DNA of 64,000 bases from Spinacia oleracea (lineage: Eukaryota > Streptophyta > Magnoliopsida > Caryophyllales > Amaranthaceae), in assembly GCF_020520425.1 (NCBI RefSeq), contig NC_079491.1:32355449-32419448 (forward strand). Direction: 5' to 3'. Under the pieces are notes generated by a model. That model saw nothing but the letters and a program-made list of their open reading frames with translations. It had not been told where the DNA came from and searched no databases. Positions 12,594 through 25,001 of the stretch are shown here, in pieces. Position 1 is the stretch's first letter; the number at the start of each line of letters is the position of its first letter. The translations under genes and the position numbers were made by a program.

Positions 12594-12852
12594 CTCCCTC
12601 TGTTCCTTAATACTTGCACCGTTTTGACTTTTTGCACTATTCACATAATTCGCTTTGACCTTATTTTATTTATAGTATATGAAAACAAATGTTAGCATAT
12701 AATATATTATTGGCTTCATCTCGATATATATTTTCAAAATATTAATATTTTATAAGTTTTTATAATATGTATTTAAAGATATTGGTGGTCAAAGTTGTAT
12801 ATTGGCAAGCGTGTCCAGTCAAAACGGTGCGAGTATTAAGGGATGGAGGGAT
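12594..12852. mobile_element. Stowaway MITE
   Basis: The left end CTCCCTCTGTTCCTTAATAC and the inverted right end ATCCCTCCATCCCTTAATAC continue into TTGCACCGTTTTGAC / TCGCACCGTTTTGAC. TA flanks both sides (12592-12593, 12853-12854). It is 259 bp, non-coding, about 390 bp upstream of the RING-CH gene start. Confidence 0.85.
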
Positions 12853-13238
12853 TAACTTTTTAACTTAAAAAAAAAAAAAAAAAATTATTTTCTAAATTCT
12901 TTAATTCCATAACCGACACCATATATGGGATGGAGGGAGTAAGAAGGAAGCCTTCTCCGTGCTTTCAGTTGGACTGAATTTAGTCAAACGTTTACTATCA
13001 TTGGTTTTATTTCGCTCATTACTAAAAACGTTGTGCCCCCCAAAAAAAACCTCCACTAAACCCCCCCCCCCCTTCCTTCCATCCTCTCTCTCGTTGTCAT
13101 CTCCCTTGTTTAACAAGAAATAAGAGGGGGCTTTTCCTGTTTTTCCTTTCCTCTTTTCATACATACTTCGTAATTTTTATTTAATCCCATTATTTTCATT
13201 TATTTTGATCTGCGAGAAGAAGCTCCAATTGATTAAAC

Positions 13239-16200
13239 ATGGAGACTGAAAAAGACCCAGCTCGCAAACAAAATGATAATCAACAGGTATTATTTATTTA
13301 TTTATTTTTGTTTTCTTTTCTGGGTTTAGCTTAATTTTATTTTAGTTTACTGCAAAAACCCCAAAAAAAAACAATTATTATAAATGTTTCCAATAATTTG
13401 GGAATTTTTTTTGAAATTTAATTGGGAAATTCACTTGGGAAATTTAATTCTGAAATTATATGATTGTTATGATTGAATATTGAGTCTGGTTAGCTGGAAG
13501 ACCACATGATGCGAGCAGGTTAGTTGAACTGTAATATTCGTTTTATTCTCTGTTGTCTACTGTCTGATATCATTTTCCTGATTTCTGTACTATTTCCATG
13601 TTTAGTTATGTGTCATATTTCTGGGGAATTTGGAATTTCTGCTATTACTATATTCTAAATTCTCATTTTGCAAATGCTAAATCACCTAATTGATTTGAAT
13701 ACTTAGAACTAAGAAGTGATTAAAGAAGAATGCTTTTTTATGATTTGCAATCACTGTTACTTTGCTCACCCACCATAAAGCAAGGTGTGCGACACAAGTC
13801 GGATTAGTTGGAGCAGGTGAACCAGGTGTGCTATGACGCGTCGATAGTGTTTTTACCAATGTTTAATATTTCGACTTTTAGTTTAGGAAAATTTGGTAAT
13901 ATTAATCCAACATTTGGCCGATTTTCTATTAAGCCCACCTACGACATAATGTTTAATAATCATACATTTACTACCCAACGACCTTTATTGAGCCCAACAG
14001 GTCATAAATATGTTGTAGGCGGTAATATGTCCCTATTTGTCAGTACTCTCTCTCTTCTCCCTCAATATATTCAGTCGTCATCATCAATTTATCACCATCT
14101 CGTTAACTTTTTTACTGGTTACCCGTCACATAAGTGATAAGACCAATAAAGTCGGTGGGTAGTAAATGTGGGATTATTAAAAAAAAATATGTCGTAAGTG
14201 GGATTAATAAAAGAAAATAGGCCAAATATTGGATTAATATTACCAAATTTTTGCACTAAACACTTAGTGACGCGTATATCATTTTCCTATCTTTTAAGAT
14301 TTGGATATTGATTTCACATAACATTACCAACTACCAAGGTTTAACTTGAAGGAGATGCAGCATTTAATATCTTATCCTTTAATTAATTTCAATTGTATTT
14401 GACTTTTGGGTTTTAGTGGGCATCTGATTCATCATGGCTATAGTAAAAAAAATTAAAAAAATGGATATTGGATATGTTCTAAATCTTTATGATTAAGAAA
14501 TTCTTTTATCCAGTGAAGAAGGCAAGGCCTTTTAGTGGATGTCCTTAATTCTAGATTTGACCCCTTTACTTTTCTTTTGTATGGCTTTTGACACACTGGC
14601 CGCCAATGTAGAAAATTGAGTACTCCGTATTGAAAAGGGGCATGAAACTGGGACTTATTGTAGTACCAGTTTCATGTATGGAACTTTTGGATTATCTTCA
14701 GTTATATGAATATGCTTCATGTTAATCACATGACTTTTTAATCACTTATGTCACATCTGATAATTAGGAAGGCATTTCTCCTCTCGAAAATATATTTTAT
14801 CATTCTGTGTATATTTAAAATACTAAGCGTATTGCATACGATGTTCTGCCATTCTAGTTTTTAATTCTTGGATAGGTAAATATAATGAGACATCTGAGTT
14901 GAGAATGTATGATTATTCTGCCATTCTAGTTTTTAATTCTTGGACAGATAAATATAATGAGACATCTGAGTTGAGAATGTATTATTATACTGCCATTCTA
15001 GTTTTTAATTCTTGGATAGATAAATATAATGAGACATCGGAGTTCAGAATGTATGATTATACGGGTATGTACGAGTACATTTTGTGTAAGCCTACAGCAG
15101 GATATTCGGTATACGGAATAATTTGGCATTGAAATTATTGGATGACACTTTTTTTCGAATAGTAGAAGAATATTAAACAAATACTAAGTAATTGTTTGCG
15201 TTTCTTCAATATGTTTGCTGGCTGGAACTCTCAACTATTATTCTAGCACCAATAAAACCATAAAATTGAAGGCAATTTCTTATTTCTTTCCCTTATCAGT
15301 TATGTTTTTCTTTATACTTGCATGTGATGTATTTTGTTTTATATTCAGTTCGATAATTTAATGAGCATCATTATTCTTCTTTCCTCATGCATTATGCACA
15401 AGTAACAATACATCGGTTGTGCAAACCTTAATCATCACTCCTTTGTGGGTTCTGATTATTCAGCTCTCCACAGTGATTACAGATTATTTCGATCGAAGTT
15501 TCCCTGTCTTCTTCCTGTGACTTACTGACTCTGATGCTTAGCTCAAATTGTTTTTTAAAATTTAATTAGCAACATCATTTTTTCTTATGAGAATCAGTGT
15601 TTCAAAGCTAGGGTGGAGAGTGTGAGATGAGCCTAAAAAGTTATCTTCAATGTAGGAAGCAGAGGGTATCTTTTGTCTAGCAGAGGAACTAAGAGAAACT
15701 AAGTTTCTTCTCCTGTTGAGGAAATTGTTTCCTGCTTAAGTTAGTGTACGATCTACCTACTGATTCATATAACAAAGTAAGATGAGGATATAAAAGAATT
15801 TCTTGAGTTCAAGTGAGATTCAGTACTGTATTATTTTCATGATTGAGTTGGATCAGTGAAGTTTCACCTATGAAAGATTGACCTATATTTACTTGCTTTG
15901 AGATGAACTCCACTGCATAAAACTTTTGATCAAATTGATAATCTCTCTTTTGTTGATCTGTGATAGTTTATGTATGTCTCTATATTTGGTTCTTTTTTGT
16001 TGATTATTCTTTCGTTTCATCTGCCTTTTTCTTTTTCTTGGAAATTTTGTCATTTGGGGGGTTTTAATTGGATAGTGTAGTTCAGTTTATTAGGTAAAAC
16101 TTTGAGTGGTAATGTCATATGTAGAACATTTTTCTGAGCACAAACAAATACTATATGATGCTCTTTGAACATGTAATAAAGTCCAAAATCAGCAGTCTAT

Positions 16201-19122
16201 AAATTTCTTTTAAAATATGTATGCTTTTCTCGTCCTGTATATTTATCAAGCATTTTTTCTCTTGTAGATGGGAGAATCGACTGAAATAACTGAAGAAAAT
16301 CCAACACGCCAGCGCAGTAGGCCACTCCCACAACATCTTGTCCTAGATATACCATCAGAAAGTGTTCAATTTTCCCCAGAGGATTCTGTGAGAATAAGCA
16401 TTCTTCCAACACCCAAAAAAGTAAATTTTTCACCAATGCACAGCCCTGCCGTTGCTGGATTAAATAGGTCTTCAAGCTCCACCATGCGTAGGGACAAATC
16501 ATCATTTAAAAGCCTCCTCCCAAGACTTAGTTTCAAGTTCAAGAATTCTTCTTCAGAGATTGAGAATGCCGCCATTCTTTCCCTCGGTTCTCCATCTTCG
16601 GTGGGAGGAGGGAGAAAACCAATGATGCGGACATTTTCTCTTTCAAAGCTTTTTACACCAAAAGGAAATAAAGCATATTCATTACCCGTTACTCCCATTT
16701 CATGCTCTAATCCAGGGTCCACGCATGGAAGCAATGTGAGTGAATACTTAGAAGACTTTACCCTTTACATGGTTTCATGGTAGTTTTCTTTTTGACAATT
16801 GTCAGTTGGTAGCTTAGCAGTTGCTTTGTATACAATTTTCAAGTTCTGGTTCCGCATTACTGCTTTGTTTGCTAATTACTTGTGATCTTTATATTTATTT
16901 GGTTTTTGATTTTAGGTTATTATATCACTGTATTTTACCTCATCTTGGCCAGTCATAGTTGTGTTACATCCTGACCCTGAGCTTCATAAATAAGTGATTG
17001 GCCTTTGTTTAATCTAAGTAGATTGAAAAGTTGACACAATTGGAAGTTCTTTCATGCATATCAGGTCTTGTTGCAGCAATTCTACCAGAAGAGATATGTC
17101 CTGCAAATGCTAGTTCTCGGTTTCTGAAAGGATTACCATGCATGAATTTTACAGTGCATCTATACCTAGTTTCATTTTCCCATGTCTTATGTCCTATTAC
17201 TCTTAAGCATGTTTACTGTGAATAACAATGCTTGCATGATCATACTATGGATAGCACTTATAATTAGATGCTGCCCCGTGCCCCCTCCCCTGTTTTATCT
17301 TCTGCTTTCTTTATCTTTGGGATGGGGGGAGAGGTTGTTTATGAAATTGTAGAGGCTACCTCCCACAGAATTTTCATCCACCTCTATATTTGATTCTTAA
17401 CAGATTTCCTCCCTTTACAGAAAGGACTGCTCCAATTACCTATTCACCGTTCACGTTCTGTTCCAGTTCTTATCAAAGATGGTAGTGTAAGGCAGGTGGA
17501 TTCTTTTGGAGGGATATTTCGTGTAATACCAACAACTCCACGTGTTAAAGATGGACCCTTGATAGAGTCAGGTGCAAGTGCAACTGATGCTGAGGGTATA
17601 CTTGTTTGACTTTTATGCTTGATTTTTTCTTGAACGAAACGCCTGAAGTGGTGTTGTTAAATGAGAGAATGACATGATTTGAAATCTCATGGTTCAGAAG
17701 TTGATGATAACGGTGAAGACATTCCTGAAGAAGAAGCTGTTTGCAGAATTTGCTTTGTGGAGCTGGGGGAAGGCTCAGAGACGCTCAAGTTGGAATGTAG
17801 CTGCAAAGGTGAACTTGCTTTGGCTCACCAAGAATGTGCTGTTAAATGGTTTAGCATCAAAGGAAACAAGATATGTGATGTATGCCAGCAAGAGGTTAAA
17901 AACCTACCTGTTACACTTTTGCGAATTCAGAATGCTCAGGCTCAACAAGGAAGTGATGGACAGCAGGCTGACTTGGCTGGTTTCAGGCAAGTTAAAGATC
18001 TCTAGTTTCTGCAATGCCTATATTCTTTCCAAACAAGATTTTTTTTTTATTATTTTTTTTCTGATGATCAAAGAAGTATTGTTTTTATTGCATTTCAGGG
18101 TTTGGCAAGATGTCCCTGTACTTGTTATTGTAAGCATGCTTGCTTACTTTTGTTTCCTTGAACAGCTTTTGGTAAGTTCAACGAAACAAGGATCACATAA
18201 TTTGTATCAATTTCTTTTCGAAGCCCATCTAATTGTGATATTGTATCTGTGAACAGGTTAAGAAAATGGGTTCGGGTGCAATTGCCATTTCGCTTCCATT
18301 TTCATGCATTTTGGGTCTGCTTGCATCAATGACGTCGACAACTATGGGTATGGTGGTGGTTCATTTCTGGCATTTTTAAATCTCTAGATTTCTCTTGTGG
18401 ACATCATGCCAATCAAATGCTACCTTTACCTTGTGTGCAGTTGGAAGAAAATTTCTTTGGGTATATGCAGCTGCGCAATTTGTTATGGTGGTTTCCTTTG
18501 CACATATTTTGTATGCTCTGGTACGCTATTCCTTTTGTAGTCTATAAACTTTTAAGGCTCCGTTTGGTTTGGTGTAGAACGTTTTCATGAAAAACGATTT
18601 TCCCCTTTCAATCATTTTACATTATTTGGTTTGGCAAGGAGTGGAAACCACCTTTCCGCTTTTCTTCCTTACCTCCCTCTTCCTTCTTCCCATCAATTTT
18701 CTTCCTATCCCATTTCCATTTCCTTTTTCTATTAATTTCCTTTAAGGAACCAAACAAAGGAAAATTAGTTTGGAATTGTGTTTTTCCCTCACCAAACTAA
18801 GTCTGTATGACTAATATTAATTTGATACATAGGGAACACTAATTAAAAATGTATATGTTATGTACAGCTAAACTTGCAAGCTGTGGTATCAGTTATAATT
18901 GCTACTTTTGTTGGTTTCGGAGTGGCTATGTGTGGATGCTCCATTATCTATGAGGTTTCGAGATGGAGGAGTATATGGCAAACTCGCTCAAATTTTCAAC
19001 CTAGTTCTGTGGACGAAGTGTCTACACCAGCATCTGATACAGAGAGCTTAACACAAGTAACTCCTAATCAACCTGAAATTATGGCCAACAGTAGTAACTC
19101 TCATCATATTCATGGAGGTTAA
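13239..19122 (+). CDS. RING-CH (MARCH-like) membrane E3 ubiquitin ligase
   Basis: Eight exons join in phase to 492 residues: 13239-13286, 16268-16735, 17421-17595, 17698-17986, 18099-18171, 18257-18347, 18441-18520 and 18868-19122. Residues 246-293 form a C4HC3 RING-CH finger (CRIC, CSC, H-x2-C, CDVC); RING-CH fingers recruit E2 enzymes for ubiquitin transfer. The N-terminal 230 residues are Ser/Pro-rich and probably disordered. After the finger come four hydrophobic segments at about 332-353, 357-381, 386-408 and 412-438, so the protein should sit in a membrane with a cytosolic RING. Intron 4 begins with AG|GCAAGT and ends CAG, a GC-AG intron needed to keep the frame. The first exon encodes only 16 residues and is followed by a 3-kb intron; the ATG at 16268 is an in-frame alternative start. 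Substrate unknown. Confidence 0.9.
13877..14265. mobile_element. TIR element in the first intron of the RING-CH gene
   Basis: About 60 bp near 13888-13948 (AATTTGGTAATATTAATCCA ...) recurs inverted at 14190-14253 with few changes. Between the arms lies a non-coding interior. The arms may extend to TTTAG on each side. No certain target duplication was seen, so the superfamily is open. The ORF at 13808-14137 lies over it and is not a gene. Confidence 0.65.
14844..15060. repeat. 72-bp tandem repeat, three copies
   Basis: Units begin at about 14844, 14916 and 14988 with TTCTGCCATTCTAGTTTTTA or a one-base variant. The period of 72 is a multiple of three, which keeps a short frame open, but the array is inside an intron and is not coding. 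Confidence 0.85.
15061..16267 (+). other. Remainder of RING-CH gene intron 1
   Basis: AT-rich intron sequence. No further repeat or gene was recognised. The acceptor before exon 2 is TCTTGTAG. Confidence 0.5.
18555..18812. mobile_element. Possible MITE in the last RING-CH intron
   Basis: AGGCTCCGTTTGGTTTGGTG at the left and the inverted right end GACTTAGTTTGGTGAGGG look like degenerate TIRs of the TTTGGT-ended MITE group. The T/C-rich interior is non-coding. No target duplication was seen. Confidence 0.4.
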
Positions 19123-19384
19123 TTGCTTATACAATGTAAATATCAAGCTCTTGTACAGCAAATATTTCCTCAGACAGAGGCGTTTGCGTAGATCACTTGA
19201 TTCTGCCCCGTATGTACAGTCATACAGGTGGTAGGTTTTTCTTTTCTTTTTTGAATACAGTTTCATGGTTTGTTTGATAGGAAGTAAGAAGTGTTGCATT
19301 TGTAAATCGATTGATGTAGGAAGCGTATTGGATTTCCTTAAAATTCAGGACTTGTGGTGAGTTTCACCTTTGAGTTCAACAGAA

Positions 19385-19553
19385 TTTTTTTTGGGTGTTA
19401 GCACATGGTTCACCCTTAGGGCTAATCCGGATTCGGGGCGAGTTCTGGGTGGATAGGTTCCAGTCCCCTCCCAATTGTTGTTGCGGGGGACCGAACACGA
19501 GTTCTCCCTACTCAGTTCAGCCCCAATTACCACTGAACCAACAAACAATTGGT
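19385..19553 (-). mobile_element. tRNA-derived SINE, copy 1 (minus strand)
   Basis: Read on the minus strand it begins ACCAATTGTTTGTTGGTTCA and continues TGGTTCAGTGGT (pol III A box) and GTGTTCGGTCCCC (B box), ending in an A tail (the T run at 19385-19392 on +). It is the same family as the + copy at 55610-55784. It lies about 260 bp beyond the RING-CH stop codon, in opposite orientation. Confidence 0.85.
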
Positions 19554-19699
19554 AGACTGCAGGTTTATACGAAGTACTTAGAAAACCGAAGTCATAATTA
19601 AGTAGAATTGAAACATACAATATATTAAAAAAACGTTTCTGAGAAAGTATATGTGCCACATCACATATTTAGCAAGTATTGTGACAATAAAAATGTGTT

Positions 19700-19775
19700 A
19701 ATACAAAGATTTGAACTTGTGACCAACAAATATGAAATATTAAAATTTTACCAACTTAGCCAAATATTGTTGTGC
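19700..19775 (-). mobile_element. Second tRNA-like SINE remnant with A and B boxes
   Basis: On the minus strand TGGCTAAGTTGG (19751-19762) fits the pol III A-box consensus and GTTCAAATC (19709-19717) fits the B box. Their spacing of about 40 nt suits a tRNA-derived promoter. The flanks do not fold into a tRNA that I can recognise, so a degenerate SINE is more likely than a tRNA gene. Its ends are not defined. Confidence 0.4.
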
Positions 19776-19989
19776 ATTATTAATATAAATATACTTCAGT
19801 TAAAAGATAAGTGGATAATTTTACTACTCTTATCACGATGCAATAATAATATAAGACATTTTAAATTTTGTTAAAGAAATTAGTTAGCAACTTTATTTTG
19901 TGGTTTTTGAATGGTTATTTTTCCATTTGCGGCATAATAATAATTTTCTTTTTGAAAAAGTCGAATATACTCATATTATTCAAAATAGC

Positions 19990-20022
19990 AATCCGAGGCA
20001 TCGCTCGAGCAACACACTAGTT
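19990..20022 (+). mobile_element. Helitron-like 3' terminus
   Basis: CGAG-GCATCG-CTCG can form a short hairpin, followed 7 nt later by CACTAG and then T. Hairpin plus CTRR before a T is the Helitron 3' end pattern. The stem is only 4 bp. It matches the layout of the better end at 54347-54373 (GCATCG core, ACTAG end). Confidence 0.5.
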
Positions 20023-20350
20023 TAATACAATAAAAGAGAGGCAAATTGATATGAAGCTGACGGCCTGACGTATATTGCTTTCTGATTTGCCTTTCTTATA
20101 ATTTTTGAAAACATAATTAAAATTGATTTTCTAAATTTACTTGTCCGTATTTAAGGAAAATATTACCCAAAATATATTAATTGTTGACATTATAAAACTT
20201 AAAGATTATGTTGATAACAACCATAAAAAACAAAAGATTACGTTGATAATAACATCTTAAAAATAAAACGAAAATAGTAATTAGGATTAGATTGCTTTCT
20301 TTTTCCTCAAGTTTTCTCTCGGCGCATGAGGTCTATCGTGCACCGAAGCC

Positions 20351-21650
20351 ATGGCGAAGAAAACTGGAGGTAAATTGCGAAGCAATAATCATGGAAATTC
20401 GAAGAAGAAACCTCGTGGCCCTTCGTCCGATTCTCAAGCACTCAGAACTCGTCCCATTGATGAAGTTTTGGGAGTGGAGGCATTGGATTTTGGATTGGAG
20501 AATGAAATTTTGACGCCGAAATCTGGATTAAAACACCTGCAGTTACGATCGGAAGTAAGGCACTCATTCAATGAATGGATGCAGGAAATTCACAAATCGG
20601 CCTCAGTTGTTCGTAATCCTCAAACCAGAGCAAATGTAGACATTGGTATGGTCTCTGTTCCCATTTTACAGCAATTCAATGAATCTAGTGTTCATGATAG
20701 TTTGGATAATGATGAATCTAGTGATCATGATAGTTCTGATAATGAATCGAAGGATTTGAATGTTCAAACTGATAGTCCTGTTCAGATTGAATTGGATGAT
20801 ATTCAGGAGGAGGTGGAATTCTGGAATTCATCTGTGATTTGCTATATTATAGGGGCAAATCCACCTACTCATGTCATGGATGGTTTTGTTAGGCGTATTT
20901 GGAGAAAATTTAATGTGGACAAGGTGATTATGGTGAAAAAGGGATTTATCTAGTTCGTTTTCTCACCATGGACATGAGGGATAAGGTTCTGCTTGGCCAT
21001 CATTTTTTTGATAGCAAACCAGTTATTGTTAAACCTTGGAGTGTAGAGATGGATATTGAGAAAGAGGAAGTCAAATCTGTTCCAATATGGGTTCAAATGC
21101 AGTTGAACTTTAAATATTGGGGTGAGAAATCTTTGTTCAAGATTGTGCATCAGTTTGGGAAGCCTATTAAGAGGGATGCTGCAACAGTAAATAGGGATAA
21201 ATTGCAATTTGCTAGAGTATTGGTGGATATGCCTCTTACACAGGACTTGCCTTCTCATACTGACTTCATGGATGAACATGGAGTTTTGACCAAAGTGGCA
21301 CTCACTTTTGAGTGGAACCCTACCACTTGTGGCAAATGTAAGAAGATGGGACATAGAACTGATGAATGTAGGTCAGGTTCCAAGAGAGTTTGGGTACAGA
21401 AACAGGTGGTGGTGCCATCTATGGAAGCCCCAATGAGGTGGATCAGGAAGGCTTTCAAAGAGCACTTAGGCCAATTAGAGTGAGGTCTAATGACCCTAAA
21501 CCTACTCAGCTTAATAATACTTTTCAACTCTTGAACACTGAACAAGGGGGAGATGATGCTAATGAGCAAAATGTAGTAGTTGTGGGTGGTTCTGGAGAAA
21601 AGATAGGGGGGAGTGTAGGGAGGGGGAACCCTCCATCCTCTTATGGATAG
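20351..21650 (+). pseudogene. LINE ORF1 (gag-like, CCHC knuckle), frameshifted
   Basis: ORF1 of plant L1 elements binds RNA and forms the ribonucleoprotein. The start ATG at 20351 opens 200 residues, with an acidic Ser/Asp-rich stretch and the beginning of a DUF4283-like fold. Near 20935-20943 an A-run indel shifts the frame; coding then continues from about 20941 (GIYLVRFLTMDMRDKVLLG) to a zinc knuckle CGKCKKMGHRTDEC (21328-21369; C-x2-C-x4-H-x4-C). A second shift near the CCCC at about 21430 moves coding to a third frame, which ends at TAG 21648-21650. The fragments align with one continuous ORF1 of about 430 codons. The protein is therefore not made intact from this copy. Confidence 0.85.
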
Positions 21651-24600
21651 AGTCCTCTCTTGGAATGTCAGAGGTCTCAATCTAATCCAGAAACAAGATA
21701 TTGTGAGGCAACTCATTCACAAGTATCATGTTGGATTGGTTGGGCTTCTGGAGCACAAGGTAAAGACTGCCAATCTAGGTAAGCTTTACCAGAGAATGTT
21801 TAGTACTTGGTGTTTTACAAGCAATGCTAGCTACCATGATGGAGGGAGGATCATTGTGGCATGGAATCCCAATAGTTTCATAGTGACCATTATTGTTGTA
21901 ACCAGTCAATTTGTTCACTGTTCTGTTACTCCAGTGGGAAGTACAACTAAATTTTTATGTACTTTCATATATGCATTCAATGAAAATAATGCTAGAGAGG
22001 AGTTGTGGAGAGATTTGAGGCACCTGAATACTCATGATCCATGGGTGCTATGTGGGGATTTCAACTGTGTCATGGCTTTGGATGAAAGAATTGGTGCTCC
22101 AGTGAGGACTAGTGAGATCACTTCTATGTGTGATTGTATGCAGTATTGTGGCATGGAGGATGTTAAGAGTGTAGGCAATTTGTACACTTGGAACAACAAG
22201 CAACAAGGAATGGCTAGAGTATTTTCAAAAATTGACAGAATCATGGCTAATACTGGTTGGCAGAATGAGTATGGGTCTGCAGAAGCTTGTTTCATGAATG
22301 AAGGTTCTTTTGATCATTCTCCAGGTCTCCTTACAGTGTATCCTAGGAATTCAGGAGGGAAGAAACCCTTCAAATATTTTACAATGTGGAGAAATGCTCT
22401 GGATTTTAATACAATTGTCCAAGAACAATGGAACACCCAGATTCAAGGAAGTAAGATGTTCACTGTTGTAACAAAACTGAAAAAAGTAAAAGCAGCTTTG
22501 AAGGAGCTGAATAGAGCTGGATTTAGTGATGTTCATGCTGCTGATCTTAAAGCTCACCATGAAATGATTGCAGCTCAGAATGCAATGCATTTAAATCCAA
22601 CTGATCAAGCTTTAGCTGATGCAGAATTACAAGCTGTGCAGGAGTACAGAACAAAACACAAAGCTTATCTGGAATTTCTGAGGCAGAAAGCAAAACTAGA
22701 ATGGCTCAAAGCAGGTGATGAAAACACAGCATTGTTTCATCAGAGTATCAGAAGTAGAAACACTCATAACCAGATTTACAGCATACATGACATGAATGGG
22801 GTTTGGACTGACACTGCAGATGGTGTTTCTAAAGCCTTCTTGGATTTTTATTCCACTTTGTTGGGTAGCACTCATTCTAATAGAACTGATGTTCTCAGTC
22901 AGATTGTTCAAGCAGGTCCAATGGTTACAGATCAACACAAGCAGATTTTGAATGCTCCTTACACTTATGATGAAGTTAAGAAAGCTTTGTTTTCAATTCC
23001 TGGTATTAAGGCTCGGGCTTTGGGACCTTCTTCTATAGAGACACATGGAACATTGTGGGAGAGGATGTAATTTCTGCTGTGCTAGATGTGTTGCAGCATG
23101 GGAAACTGTTAAAAGAAATCAATCATACTGCCATTACTCTTATTCCAAAGACCAAGTGCCCTAGGAATGTGAGTGAATTCAGGCCAATTTCTTGCTGTAA
23201 TACACTTTACAAGTGTGTAACTAAAGTCTTGTGTGGGAGACTCAGGCAAATCCTTCCTGATTTAATTCTTGAGAATCAAGGGGGATTTGTACATGGGAGG
23301 TATATTGTACACAATATTATGGTGGTTCAAGATTTGGTGAAACATTATGGTAGGAAAGATGTGAAGCCTAGCTGCTTAATGAAGATTGATCTGCAGAAGG
23401 CATATGATACAGTGGATTGGAACTTTCTGCTTCAAATGTTGGAGCAGTTAGGTTTTCCTAAGAAGTTTGTTGATCTAATTATGGAATGTGTGACTACCCC
23501 CATGTTTTCTCTGGTTATTAATGGCTCTCTTCATGGTTTTTTCAAATCTAAAAGGGGGCTGAGACAAGGGGATCCCATGTCCCCTCTGTTGTTTGTAATC
23601 TGTATGGAGTATCTTTCCAGAATATTTCATCAAATGAGTGAGCTTCCCATGTTCCAGTTTCATCCAAGATGCAGAGAGGTAAAGCTGACACACTTGTGTT
23701 TTGCTGATGATCTTATTCTGTGCTGCAAAGGTGAATTTCCTTCAATATATTTGCTACTTCAAGCTTTCAAGTTGTTCTCTGATTCATCTGGTTTAATGGC
23801 AAATAAGAAAAAATCATCTATTTATTGTTATGGCATAGCTGAAGATGATGTGAAGATAGTAGTGTCAGCTTCTGGTTTTACTAGGAGTACCTTACCTTTC
23901 AAGTATCTGGGTGTACCTATCTGTGCTAAAAAGATTACTGCTGCACAATGTGAAATGTTAGTGGATAAGATGATTCTCATAATCAAAGTGTGGAGTTCTA
24001 GAAACCTTTCCTACACAGCAAGAGTTCTTCTGATTAATTCTGTTTTGCTGAGTTTGCATAGTTATTGGGCTCAGATTTATGTCTTGCCTAAGAAGGTTCT
24101 GAAAGAGATCACCATGGTGTGTAGGTCATTTCTGTGGAGTGGGCAAGCTTATAGTAGCAAGCCAAGTAACATTTCCTGGAAAAGTTCTTGTTGTGAGAAG
24201 AAAGAGGGTGGTCTTGGCTTCAGAGATATTCTGACATGGAATACTGCAGCTATTGGTAAGTATGTGTGGGCTGTGGCCACAAAGCAAGATAGTATATGGA
24301 TCAAATGGGTAAGCTCTGTATATGTCAAGGATGGGGAATGGTGGGAGTACCAGCCTAACAATTCTGCAAGCTGGTACTGGAGAAAGATTTGTGAAACAAA
24401 AGAAGTCCTGAAGCAATACTACACTATTGCTGAATTTAGTAGTATGTCCTGTTATTCTGTGAAAGATGTGTATCAAAAACTTACAGGTCCAAAACCCTTG
24501 GTGCACTGGGATCATATGGTTTGGAATAGATTGAATACACCCAAGCACAAGTTCATTTGTTGGATGGCTGTTCAGGATAGGTTACAGACAGCTGCAAGAT

Positions 24601-25001
24601 TAGCCAGAATTGGTGTTTGCTCCTCCCCAAACTGTCTGTTGTGTGATCAGCAAGAAGAGGTCCATGACCATCTGTTTTTTGCTTGCCCCTATAGCAAGAG
24701 GTGTATTGAGGAGATCAAGAGTTGGGTTGGCTTTCACACTACTCACAGTGGGCTTCAGATTCTCATTAGCAGAATTGGTAATAGTCATCAAACCAAATTT
24801 CGAAGGCAAGTCTGGTATGCTGCTTTAGCAGCAACTGTGTATTCTGTATGGAGGAGTAGGAATGGCAGTTTATGGGATAAGTGTATCCCAACTGTGCATA
24901 GCACTGTTACTAGAATCAAGCAGATTGTGAGAGATCGAATTAGGAGTGTAATGCCTAGAAAAGTAAGTCGAAAGGATAGCTTATGGTTTTTAACTCTTTA
25001 A
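21643..25001 (+). pseudogene. LINE ORF2 (endonuclease and reverse transcriptase), frameshifted
   Basis: The first frame (21643-23070) begins MDRVLSWNVRGLN and holds an APE-type endonuclease with WVLCGDFNCVM, FSKIDRIMA and FDHSP. A one-base shift at about 23010-23040, inside the linker before the RT, moves coding to a second frame that runs to TAA at 24999-25001. That frame carries SEFRPISCCN, CLMKIDLQKAYDTVDW, RGLRQGDPMSPLLF, the catalytic LCFADDLIL and FKYLGVPI, then a zf-RVT region (CWMAVQDRLQTAARL; C-x2-C with H-x3-F-x2-C near 24660-24700). No C-terminal RNase H is visible, so the element belongs to an L1 group lacking it or has lost it. The frame overlaps ORF1 by 8 nt. ORF2 normally nicks DNA and primes reverse transcription at the target. 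Confidence 0.9.

Noticed and set aside
14899-15132. ORF with repeated peptide units
   Set aside because: Created by a 72-bp tandem repeat in an intron; the period divisible by three keeps it open.
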